Assembly (NCBI GenBank): GCA_034008185.1
Contig: CM067104.1
Location: 248,001-312,000 of the forward strand
Source of the DNA: Gorsachius magnificus
Taxonomy: Eukaryota; Chordata; Aves; Pelecaniformes; Ardeidae
Reading direction: 5' to 3'
DNA length: 64,000 bases
The translations under genes and the position numbers were made by a program. The notes below the pieces were generated by a model. The model had not been told where the DNA came from. It did no database searches and saw only the letters and a program-made list of their open reading frames with translations. Below are positions 1 to 12,515 of this stretch, in pieces. Position 1 is the stretch's first letter; each line of letters starts with the position of its first letter.

Positions 1-916
1 AGTTATCAATTAGGAAAGGGGTTAATTGCTCTCGCTGTACTCCTCTCCTGGCTGCTGCTGTCACCTGACAGCTCATTGTCGCTCTCCTGCTGACATCCTA
101 TAACCTGTTGGGTTTTGTGACATTTTTAGTCGCATTTCAATTGTCCAGCTGGACAGTTCTGATCTCACGAGTTCCTGTGTAATGTTAATTCTGCACCACT
201 GCCACAGCCAGGCAACAGGGGGGAAAAAAAAAATCGTTTAGTTACGGAGCCAAACTTTTTTCTTTTCCTGGGGTCCTCAGGTGGTTCACAACTTCCCCTC
301 CTGGGCATGGCCAGGATGAGCTCGAGTGGCGTCTGGGTCTTGGGTGGAATTAACTCTACCAAACCTTCGTCCTGCTCCCGAGGCAGCCCTTGACTGCCCT
401 CTCGGAGCGCCCCATGGATGCTGGGGTTTCGGGGCAGGCTTCTGCCTTGGACCTGCTTGTGCCATCTGTGGCAACCGCTTGCTGGGAATCCGGTTAAGAA
501 AGAAGCCATTGAATCGAGGTGGGATAGCTCAGCTCAGGCCCCTTGCCTCTCGGGGATGTGATTCGAACTAGACCTGTTTAAATCTTCCTTAGGGATAGGT
601 ATGGCAGAGCAGCGAGTGAGTTTCCGGGAGCTTTTTCCCTCGCTTTGTCTTCAAGTGCAGGCTGGTTCCCCTTTTTTCTGCCATCGCATCTTAAGTGGCA
701 AAGCCGTCCTGGCGTCAAGCAGCTTATTTCAGCGAGGGATCTTATTTGTCGCATGTGAAACATTAATTCCAAAGTGTGTGTGTGTGGAGGGGGGAGAAGG
801 GGGGTTGAGGGTTACGGTTCTCTTTTTATTTGAACTGACTACTAATTAATAATTTAGGGCGAATGGGTTTGACAATTCATGTCCTCTACCTCAAGAGAAG
901 AGCTTTTGTTCTCTGT

Positions 917-948
<32 letters not shown>

Positions 949-3900
949 CCCCTAGCAGCTTTGGCATAGAAATGGTGTCTACCTGAGGAGCCCAGCCGTC
1001 CTTTGACAGCTAGATCCATCCATGATTTGAAGCAATTAGTAACAGTTATGGGAATTATTGTATAGGATAATTTTTGAGTGATTTTTTTTTAAACCACTCT
1101 TGGAAGCCTCGGTACAAGTCATTAAGAAATTGGCTTCTCTCTGATGCTGGAAACGGAGCTCAGCCATCGTCGGCGAGCGCCTGTGGAGACAGAAACACAC
1201 CTTGAAACAGCAGAAGGGTTTAGGCAGGGGAGGGGCGAGAGGAATCTGTGGGAGACAACCAGGGGAAAACACGGGAAGCTGTTACTCGCCGGGAATTCGG
1301 GGGGTTGGCAAATCCCCAGCCGAACGAGAAAGCCGGCGCGATTGCCGCTCTCGGCGTTGTTCGGCAGAGTGTGTCGGAGAGAGGAGCCGCTGGGAAGCAC
1401 TGGCACGTATTGGGTTCCTACAGAAGAGTAAAGGGATCTGGGACATAAATATTTGACACCGAGCAGGAATGCAGAGTAGGCTTTAATTCGCTCCGCCACC
1501 GGGGATATAAAATATGCCCTGCTTTGTTAAGCAGGCTCGTCTCCGGTCCGCGCTGCGGTGGCAATGTGGACGTAAGGGAAGGTGAGAGTTAAAGCTGCAG
1601 ACTCTTCTGGCTGTGCCCTGTCCTGTTTGGACTGTGATTGAATTTTCAATTACTACTTTGCTGCTGCTCTAGAATGTTAATGTAGTCTGCAAATATTTTC
1701 CAGTCCTCAGTAAAGGAGTGTACCTTGGCCAGGTAAGGAACGTCTTTCCAGTTCCTCTTTCTTCCTGGAGGCAAAACAAAGCCCCTTGTGCAGCGTAACA
1801 AAGGGCTGGTGTGACACATCGAGAGGGAGGGAGCGAGACGGAGCTATTTTTGATAACACAGCAGTTCTGAAACCGAATCAGAAGCCCACCTGTTTGTTCT
1901 TCCAAGGGCCGCAGAACAGAGCGAACATCTGAGCTACTCGGAAGGGTATTTTTAAGTCTTGCAAAAATGTATATGCAAAGTTTGGGCACAGAATCACGTG
2001 CTACTCCTGACCATTAGTGCCTGTAAATAACTCCTTACTCCAAAGGTCTGTGCTGAGGAGAAAACCGCTCGGCCTCTGAACCAGTCACGCAGTTGTCCCC
2101 ATTCAGGATCCCAGTGCGCGCGTCCGCGCGTAGGTGCGTGTCTGGGTTCTGCTGGGCGGCTTGTTTCAGCTTTAGTGTATTCTGTAAGGGGTAATTTAGA
2201 ATTTCCAAGGAAAGGCAGCCTCAGTGATGCCAGATCTCTGAATAAATCCTTCCCCAGAGCCTAGCAGGTTTGTTGGTTTGCTGCTGTCTGAAGCGATCAC
2301 GGATTCTTGGTGCTTCTGGTTTTTTCCCCCAACACGAAGCATGTGCATGCACTCCCTCTCATCCCCCCTTCTGACGCGATTAATTGATTGGAGTGAAAGC
2401 AGCCACCAGGCTCAGGAATGACTGGTGACCCCAGGATACAAAGCAATCACATAAATCTCGCTTCCATCAGACATCAGCCACGGTTTTAGGCATGCCAGGT
2501 TCCTGAATAAAAGAGCACTCGGGTTCCTGCTCATCTGGATACGTGAAGGAGCCATTTGAATTGATGGAAAACTGTCCTACGTGAATTTGGTAAAGGCGAA
2601 AGGTCTCTGGCAGCGGTCACTAGGTCCGGCTGGAGCGGTGTGAAGCAGCAGGGAGCCTGCACACCCAGAGCCTTGACAAGAACCCCAAACGGGAGAGAAA
2701 ATCTGTTTTAAGCTCATGCTTTGATTAACAGAGGGGATACGGCTCCGCGGAAACCCGGGTTTTGCTAATTGGGGTGGTTGCAAGCTCTTTGCTTGGTCTG
2801 CGTCCGGGTAACTTCTGGCCGAATCGGCAAACCGGGAGATTGTGGAGTTGGGCTGCAGGGCAGCGCTTGCTGTGAGTTGTGTTGGGAATGCAGGAAGGCG
2901 AACGCCGGGCGTGTGTTCTGTAGCCCGATAAATCGGATCCTGGCTTGCGCCGGAGCTCGGGTGCGCTACGGGGCTGCGGGTGATGTCAGGAATTCACGGG
3001 GGCTTCAGCTGCGTCGCCGCTGAGCGCGGCGCTCTTGGAAGCGCGCAGGTTTAATTTAATTCTTTTTTTTTTTTTTTTTATGTGTAGATGGAAATTAGAC
3101 GGGAGGGGGAAGACCGTGTCCAGCAGTCTGAATTACCTTAATGGCTCCGCTGGGCTTTGCTCCGCTGAAAGCCGATTGCCTCGCTTCCCCGCTCGACCGC
3201 CCGAGGGGAAATGGCAGCGTCCCTACGAGTCCCTTTGCCTTTGTGGCAAAAAATACCTGCCTTTTGGGTCGGGCAGAGGTAGTAGCTGGTTTTAGCAGTG
3301 TAACTTTGGGGCATCTGTTAGTTGATTTGCAAGTTCATTTTTATTCCATATTTAATTTCTTCCCCCCCCAACTCTTCCAAGACCTTAAATGAGCATGGCC
3401 GTATGTTGGGAAGGTGGCCTGCATTGCTGTGATCGAATGATCACGGAAGCGTCTGATCGGCTGGGTGGCAGCAATGCATCTGGAAGCTTGGAATTCGCTC
3501 ACCTGGGAATGCGCCCGGGTGGCAAGCGGGGACAGAAACCGAGTGAGGACGGCTTGGTCACCCAACAGACCCCCCTCAAATCCCCCCAGAGTATTTTGGG
3601 GAAGGGGAGGGCTTGGGGTGGTGCGTGGTAGCGATGCTCTTCCCCCTCGGATCATGGAGGAAGTTGGCGTTTCTGTGTATTTTCCTGATGAAAATTCAAT
3701 GACATGTTGTCTCGGCAGCAGCAAACCCAGGAATATCGATTCGAAGCCCAGTTTAGCCCTCGCTTCTCTCTAATTCGTGGGGAGAGAGCTTAGCGTTGGT
3801 ACCTCTGCTGCCTGTTAGCCAGGACTGTTCTTACAAGAGAAAAAAAAAAAACAAAAACCCTACCAGCGGGTGTATTGATATAATTTGTAAGGAAAAATGC

Positions 3901-6900
3901 GTCGCATGAGATGCAAAACGCAGCCCGCAGCGGCCTGTTTGCCCCCAGCGCCGCGCCTGATGCCCGGGGTGCCCCGAAAGCTCCCAGACTTTGGTGGAAA
4001 TCCTCATTATTCCCCCCCCCCGTATTTGTGGGTGCTTCGATGTGACCGCAAGCGCAGACTGGCAGAATAACGATATCCTGGCTTCTTTGCTCTGTCCTGG
4101 GAAGACGCATTAATTCCTGCCCCATCACCTCTGCAGTCCTGGGCGCAGCCGTCGCCCGGCTCTCCCAGCGCCCGGGCTGCTGAAGATGTTGGTAATTAGA
4201 GCAAATTGGAGATGCTCTGAGCGAGCAGCGCGGTGCCGTTTCTTTAAGAGTGTTTTATTTCGCGTTAGCCCAGGTCTCCCGCGCCATCCCTGGGAGAGCC
4301 GGCGTGGTTGCCATTGACCTGAAAAGCCACCGACTCTATAAATGTTTCACGGTTTAACTGAATCCTGATTTCACTGAGCTTTAAGTGTACACGCTGTCCA
4401 GTTCCCCCAAGCTGTCTGCCTGCGAGCATCCTGGCTGGGGCACGAGGGTGAACCTGGCGTTTGAGGCACGAATTTATTTTATTTTTAAAGACGCTGTTTT
4501 ACTGTGCAAACCTTCCGTGAGCTGGCACGGGGGCGTGGGGGGGATGGGGTGCTGGGTGGGTTCGGAGGAGCTAAATGCGTACGTGTGATCTCCCTGCGCG
4601 CGTCCCTGAAGTGCGCTCCGGGACACTGGTGGGGACGAAGCCTGGATGGCTGGCGGGCTGGTGCTTTTATTCCTTCTCTGTCTCTCCTGATGAAACGGCT
4701 GCCGGCAGCAGCTCAAAAGTCAGGCAGGGCTCGGCTCAAGGGGGAAATGGTGGCCCCTGTTGTGACGCCCTCGAGGTGTCGGGTACAAAGCTGTTTTATT
4801 TCGTGTGTCCCAGGAAGCCCAGCAGGCTTTTGTTAGGTCTGGAGTTTTAATTCTTGCACGTGTTCCCTACTGAAAGGACTAATGAGAGGAGTTACGGGAG
4901 GAGTGGGTTGGTATTTGGTAGGGTGGGTTCTTCCCGGCCTCGTTAGTGTTTCTGTTTAAGAGATCCTGCGGGGCTAGTCCAGTGAATAGCACCGAAACAC
5001 AGAAGTGAGTGGTTTGGGATGAATGATTTCTTACCACCCCGTTCTTCTGGAGGACACGGTTATGAACAGAGAAGCCGTTAAGGCCGTTGGTGTCGTCTCC
5101 GGGGTTTATCACATCGAATCAACAGGGCAGCGCTGCACGGTGCGTGTTTGAATGCAGGGGGGATCGGGCTGAGCGTCTGACGGGCCCGTCATGTCGGACA
5201 TGACACGCACAGTCTGAGCCCCGGCTTTGGGAAGGAGCTTTCCTTTCCCACTAGGATGTTAATTCCAAAGTCGTGGAGTCGCTGGTGGCCTCCAGGCTTC
5301 TGTCCGTGCGGGCGTGAGCATTTTAAATTCTGTCCCTTCTTGCAAATGCCCACTGTCACAAGAGACCCGAGTGCCAGCAGCCCTTTCAGTGATGCTTGGG
5401 AGCGCTCAAGGGCAATATCGAATGGATACGGCGTAGTCTCTGTTGCATAATTTTTGCATGATAAACACTTCAACACCAGGAGGGCTTTGGGCCGTAGCGC
5501 AGCGACTTGAAGCTGGAGGAGCGGCTCAGAGCAAGGTGCCGACAGGCTCAGCCCCCTGTAAGACCGAGCACGAATGGAGATGTGGGAGAGGGATGGGATT
5601 GAGTAGCTGAAAATGTGCTGCATGGGGGAGCTGAACTTCATCTTTCCTGGCACCTGGGTCCTTGGTGGCTGCTCTGCAATGAAGACTTTGAAAAAAGATT
5701 GCTAATTCTCACTCGGCGATGGGAGTCTGAAAGCCATTTACAAGATTAAGGACTAGAAAGTTGGTAACATGAACTTCTGTGAGCTTGGGAAACTTGGGCA
5801 AATCTCGCTCATGGGGCTGAAACGGGTGAGGACGGCGCGAGGAAGAATTTAACCGTTCATCTGTAGCCTTAATAAGAGGCTGACCTTTCCATCATGTTCA
5901 CAATTCTGTCACCGTATTTGGAGGCGTCTCGGTTTAAATGCTACATCAATGTCTGGGAACCGCAGAAGTCAATGGTGTGTCTCAAAATCGCGTACGAGTT
6001 ATTTAGAGGAGGTGAGGGAAAGAACATGAATCAGCAGCTCAGAATATCAGCTGAGCTAAAGCAGAAAGGGCAGGGACCGGGCGAGCGTCCCCGCAGAGCG
6101 CCCTGGCCTGCCGAAAGCGTCCTGTCCCCCGAAGCCACCGGCCGGCGGTGGCTGTAGAAACCCACCTGAGAAGCTTTGTGGAAGAACCGGTGGCCTCGAA
6201 CATCCCTGACTCTGTGCGGGGCTGGAGGTGCCGAAGCACACGCAAGCCAAGGCCCTCCTAGGGCAAACGCCCGTGGCCCTGTGCGTGCCTGCGAGCTCCC
6301 TGGGCGGGGGTTGGCGACGAAGAGGAGCGCTTAAAGCCTCCAGGGTCCTGCCTCGGCCCCTGCCCGGGGACACGTGTTCTTCCCGAGACCAAATGCGGCT
6401 AAAATACCGCCTTGAAGTGTGTCCTGGGCGCAGTGAAGCACCTCTGTGAACACCCCCATCCCTTTCTCTGTAGCAAACCTAAAATTCGGCCTGCTCAGAC
6501 CTTTGGCAGGAAAATTGAGCGCGAATTTGTGATACCAGGCACTCGTAAGGGTCTCCCGGTGAAACGGCAGGGCCTGCAGATTTATGTGACCTTTGCTCGC
6601 TGGCAGGGAGCAAACCTGTTGGTGATGGCTGCCTCGATTATGGGTCTCTTCTGGAACATTTAAGCATTACCTTGGAGATTATAGCTGGCAGGGAACGCAA
6701 GCTGCAGGATGTTCAAGCCCATTTATCAGTCTGCTTGCCATTTGTATCTCCAGGTGGAGGAAATTGGTAACCACACCGCTGGAAGGCTCTAGTGCTTCTG
6801 TTAACTCTTCATTGCTGGGCTCAGTAGAAGATTAATATGGAAATGGAGGAGCAGTACTGGTCTGGTCTGGTCCACTTCCGCAGTCGTCTCCTTCGCACCA

Positions 6901-7279
6901 GCCCTTTTGGGGCTTGTGGGGTGGTTTGGTTTTTTTTGGCTTGGGGTTTTGATCCATGTGTGGTTGGTTTAAACTGACCCAGAGCTGAGGAGTGAATCGG
7001 CTGCTTGAGTTCCGTGGCAACCCCGATGCAGCTGGGCTTACCTGGGCTAATCTGGTCCTTACACGAGGCTGGAATAGCACACGTTTTACTCCCACGCAGG
7101 TAAAAATCCTCTGCTTACCATGGTACGGAACTTGCCGGCGAACGCCGTACGTTTGTAGGATTTCAATTTTCTCCTTGGCAAAGTAACAGCTCGGAGCTGA
7201 CCTCTTGCTTCGTGTCTTTCTAAATGTCTCCCGGTGCCTGTTGTTCTGAAGAGAGCTTCCCCCTCCTTTCTCTTTGCAG
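1..7279 (+). other. Non-coding stretch 5' of first visible SPATS2 exon (probable intron)
   Basis: No exon can be supported here. The base composition is moderate with AT-rich patches and a long T run near 920-948, unlike the GC-extreme remainder. The short initiator exon of SPATS2 (family N-terminus begins with about eight residues before the first exon seen at 7280) was looked for and not recognised, so it probably lies upstream of the window or is too short to call. Open frames here are short and match nothing known. Confidence 0.6.
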
Positions 7280-10200
7280 ATCCGTCTGGGTTTATTTTTG
7301 ATGTGCAGTCCAATACTGTGATGGCCCAGGGAGGAACCTTTGAAAACATGAAGGAGAAGGTAAATGCGTCTTCTGAGACTTGAACTCGCCACGTGCCGCG
7401 GAAGAGCTCCCGAGCGCCGTGTCTTCATCTCCTCTCCGAGATGAAATATCTTTCTGTCTGGGAGCAAACCGCAGCTCTGTCAAAAGCAAAATTTTATTCA
7501 GGCTAAATTGTCCTGGCACTTTAAAGTTCTATAGGGAAGTCATCGGTTATGGTTTTCCAGGCGGCTGGCGGGAGGGTTGCTGTAGGCTCCGTGTGGGATG
7601 AAGCAAACCATTTACGTCTCGCCCCGTTTCTTCCCCTCCAGATCAGCGCGGTGCGTGCAATAGTCCCCAACAGGAGCAACAATGAGATTGTCCTCGTCCT
7701 GCAGCATTTTGACAACTGCGTGGACAAAACGGTGCAAGCCTTCATGGAAGGTAAGGGCTGCTGGGTTCCGGGCGGGGTCTGCGGCTTCGTCACTCGCGCG
7801 TGCCGTGTTTACGGGCCTCCGTCGGAAGCAGCAGTAGCCTCTGTGCCGCGAGGGCTGCGTGCAGTAAGCTCACCGGGTGGCAGACGCTCACGTAGCTTCT
7901 CCGTGCATCCGGGCAGACTCTACCCACAAAGATAACTCACGGATGATTCCCTTCCCAATTTTTAGTTGGTGTTTGCTCAACGAGGGGTCAAGGCAGAGAT
8001 AAGCATTTGATAGCTCCTTAGATAAAGGCAGGTTGATGCTCAATCACAGAAACTCTTGTGCGTGTGTACAAAACGGGGATGTCCCCAGCTTCGATAGCTG
8101 CTGTTTGTACTTTGAAACCTGGCTCGCAAATCTTCTCTTGGGCCCGGCTGGCGTGCTGCGTTAGATGGATTTTCTGACCTTGGGAAAACCAGGCTGTTGC
8201 TGGTGACAGTGCCTGTCACTTCGCAGCTCTTAGTGCCGTGCTGGCCATCGCTGACAACTGCGCTTTGCCTCTGGCCCGCGGAAGGTATGACAGCTATTCC
8301 TCCGACTGTGGGCTGCCCGACAGCCGGCGTCTGCGGGGAGGGAAGGCCGGCGGATATCTGACCTGCATGCAACCTTTGAGTTCACAACATGTTCCAGCAG
8401 GGTTCCCAGCACCTAAACCTTTAGTACCACAAAGCCAAAGAGAAGATTTTTTTTTTTTTTTTTTTTTTTTTATTTTATTTTTTCCCCCTGAAAAGAGCTG
8501 GCGCTGTGGCGTTAAGGGAGTAGTCCTGTTCAGCAGTGCGTTCCCAAAGCAAAACCAAACCTGATTCTTCTATTTACATCAAACAAGAGAATTGAAACTT
8601 AGCATTAGGAAGCATTAGAGCCGGCTCCAGGTATGGAGGCGCTTCCACGTGACCGGGAGAGAACCGGAGCGGGTGCCTTGTCCGCTGCTCATTGCTGCAT
8701 TTTGTTTCAGGTAATGCCAGCGAAGTACTGAAAGAATGGACTGTAACAGGCAAAAAAAAGGTAACACTTCTGAAATACGCTTTGCTAAGGCATTTATCTT
8801 CTTAATTTGAGGGTTCAGACCACAGAGAACAGCAGGCATTCCTTGTGGGAAAAGAAACCAAGGAGCAAACGTGTCTATTGCTGTTAGCAGAACTGACACA
8901 TGGAGATGATCCCCGGGTTGCCAGGCCCCTCGCTGTTCAGGGCCGTGATTTACTTCAGTGCAAGTTGTAACCATCATCTTCTCGCCACGTTTGCATTTAA
9001 TTTAGTTGTCGGACGCATTGTGCCAAAGGTAGCACCTGAAAAAAGGGGTCTGGACTTCCTGGCCCTTACGGTCGCCTTCGTTCTGCTGACCCTCTACAGG
9101 ACCCCTCCTCTGCACACGCAGCCCCACACTGAAGTAAATCTTTATCGGGTCCATTTATTTCGACGGAGCTCTGTAATTCACTGTTCAGATAGTCGTGCCG
9201 TTCCATTTTTCATCGGTAACCTTTGGAGCCGAGCAGTTGCATTTAATGCTGAGCTCTGTGGAAATATATTTCTTTGTCACGTAGTGTTTGGCCTGGTTCT
9301 TCGCTCAGACCTCTGTGAAAGGGTTAAATAAAGATTTGCAAGTTTCAGTACTTGATATTATAATGTCTAAATCCACCAGGACAAGGATAAAATCATAATT
9401 ATTCAAAAGGGCTCCTCTGAATACCTGAAAAGCACCAGCATGAAAAGGGGAGGGGGGGGAATGTGACTGAATAGCCCGGTGTTGGGAACTGTGGGAAGTT
9501 TTAGCAGAGCAAGGTCTTGCAGAGCACCCCGGCAGCGAGCACCCCCAAAAGCGACCCAGCTGGTGCCGTGGGTTATGGCCACAAACCTCTGCTTCTTGCC
9601 CCGCAGTTACGCAGCCTTCATCTGATAACCAGTGCCTCCCTCTTGCTGGCACACCAGTGGGGAGGATAACGTATTCGTGCCTCATTAATGCCTCTATATC
9701 TGTCTTCATTGTTGACCAAATCCCTCCTACTGTTAATAGGATCAGCAGCCAGGCTGGCTGAAGAAGCGTTTAATTCAGCTACTTTCAGCCAGTAAGCAGA
9801 AGCTTAATTTTCCCTTTAGGAATTAAGCTTAATGTGGGGCTTTTTTTCTCTCCCCCTTTGTGGTGTGTGGATACCTAATCCTTAGAACAAGAAGAAGAAG
9901 ACCAAACCGAAACCGCAAGCTGAATCGAGCCCTGGCCTCCCAGACCCCAGTAAATTGGTGTCCACTGAAGAGGAGCAGTCGGCAAACTCGGAGAAAGGTG
10001 GAATTAACGGTTTCCATGTCAACGGCTGCGCCCATGACACGGAGTCCGTGGACTCGCTCAGCGAAGGTTTGGATGCGCTTTCAATTGATGCCAGAGAGCT
10101 GGAGGATTGCGAGCCCGCTGCACCAGACATGCCTGATAGAACAGGTTAGTCCCTGTAACGCAGCGCAGGGGACGGGCGCCCGGTGTTTAAAAAGTGCTGC

Positions 10201-12472
10201 CTCCTGCTTTTTTTTTTTTTTTTGGGGTTCCTTCTTTGTTTTGGGTCAGCTCTGAATACTGTTTGTTTGGTTGGAAAACCTTGATTTCTGATTTTTGTTT
10301 TTGGTTTTGCTTGCTGTGGTAAAGAGGCGTTCAGTGTTCTGCTGCGCTCTTTGCGTTCCCCTTCAAACGAGTGTGCTTTTCTACAGCAGTGCCTGAACTA
10401 GAGAATGGAATAGCAGACTTTGACACAAAATCGCTCATCCTGCATCCTTCCCAGAGCCCTTCGTCTCTTAGACAGCGGCCTGAGCAGAGGAGCGCTAGCA
10501 GGTCTCTGTCCAGATCAACAGCGAGCCACTCGACTCCTGCATCCCTGTCCGTAGCGCGGCTGGAAGATGTTCCAGTGTCACCTGCGAACAAGAAGCTGGG
10601 TAAGGCCCTGAGGGTCTGCGCGCTCTCCCACGTCAGAGCAGGCTGCTGCCGGCCAAATTTTCACCGCCCCTTCTGCGGTGTCGCTGGCAGACGCGGTGGT
10701 GAGGCACGCCGGACTTTGATTTTAATGCGAGCTAACATGCTGCTTATTATCCAGCCAGTAACTTGCACTCTGCTCGTCCTCTTCCCCGCGCGCAGCAGGG
10801 ATCCTGACAGCAGTTTAGATGTAGTGCCTGGAGCGGCAAACCCGTACGTGTGAGAGAGGCAGGGGAGGAAGCCGCCAGTCTCGCTGCATACGTTTAGCCC
10901 ATTCTTCTGCGCGCTCCATCAGAGCCTTTAGGTCGTTTCTCATCTTTTGTGAGAATTTGTCGAAAGGCCACAAGTTCGGACCAGCCCCGTTACAAGAAGT
11001 GACAGCCGCCTCCTACCGGATTTGTTTGTTTTTTTTCCCCCCCCTCTTCCGCCTGCTTTCTCCACAGCTGAGTTCGTACGATAACAAGTGGGGACAGGAG
11101 GGACCTCGGAGACCCCGACTGCGATTGCGGTTATTGTACTTAGGGGGATGAGGTGGTGGTAGTTGCGTGGGAAAGCTGTAACGAGCGGTCGTTAGCGGAG
11201 CTTGGCAGGGTGCAACTGCGCTCCAGCGAGTGTGGGCAAGGTGTCGATGCACAGGACTAACCTTGGCAGCCGTGACTGATCCCTTCAGCTCCTGATTTGA
11301 GGAAATAGCCTTAATTTTCATTTCCAAGATAATTCCCTTCCCCAGGCAAACAGTCACTTGTATCGCTTGGCGATCGGGTGCGTTGGTCTTTGGGGCAGAC
11401 CGCGTTTCACTTGCCTCCAGGCCCCAGCACAAAAGCAGCTTGGAGATGCATTTGATTTATCTCGTGTATTTGAAAACGTGGAGGGACGTCCCTGCCCGTA
11501 GAAGGAAACTACGAGCCTTGGGATAACTCTTCCCCAGTAAGAAAATCTCTCCAGCTGTCCCTGCTGAGCCCAGTGCCTTTGTAACAGCGAAGGGAAAGAA
11601 AAATGTGAAACCAAGCAGTGTACAGTTTTAAAATAAGAGGGAAAAGCCATCGTGAGATTTATCAGCAGTGTGATTGACATGGCTGTTTGAGTTCACTCTG
11701 TCTCTCGGTAGGTTCTAATATTGAAAAATCAGTGAAGGATCTCCAGCGCTGCACCGTTTCGCTGGCTCGGTACCGGGTTGTGGTGAAGGAGGAAATGGAT
11801 GCTTCCATTAAGAAGATGAAGCAGGCCTTTGCTGAACTGCAGAGTAGGTAAGTTAAACACAGGGACAGGTCCAGGTGTCTTAAAGCTTAAGAGCGATGCG
11901 TTTGGAGCAAGACTTCAGCTTTCCAGTCAGGCCAATGACTTGCTTGTGTTTGCCCTGCGGCCCGGGCGCTGTTCTGCAGCCTCGGGGAGGTCAAGCACGT
12001 CATAAAGAATAAACTGGAGTCTAAAGTCCCGTACTCTGCAGTTTTTAGAAGCTGCCTTCGTGGGCAGCTTTGCAAGGCCTGCGCTCGAGCTGCCGTCCCA
12101 CGCCTGCGGCGGGGTGTTGATAGACTCTTCGAGGCTTTGGTGTGTCCGTCAGGGGCTTTGGTGAGCTGCGGCTCCGTGTCCTGACCCCCGTGAAGTCATT
12201 TTAAGTGCAGATATAACGTACTGTCAGCTAGGTGCTGGTACTGGCTGTGTGGAAGGAGAACTGCTGGGAGCTCGGGCTGCCGTGGTCCGCATCTCTTAAA
12301 AACAAACGCTCAGATTTGAAATCTTCAAATTATGATTGAATATAACACGGAAGAGAGGGCTCCTTCTGAAGGTGTAAGTGCACATCAAAGGCTGTCCTGT
12401 GCAGCGCTGCTTCCCCTGTTTTACACCAAGCTTTTAATACTGTGCATGATGTTCCCTACGAGTGTAATCGGG

Positions 12473-12515
<43 letters not shown>

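Noticed and set aside
515..565. tRNA-like A-box (TAGCTCAGCTCAGG) and B-box-like GATTCGAAC
   Set aside because: The spacing is too short for a tRNA and no acceptor stem pairs. At most it is a chance match or a decayed SINE.
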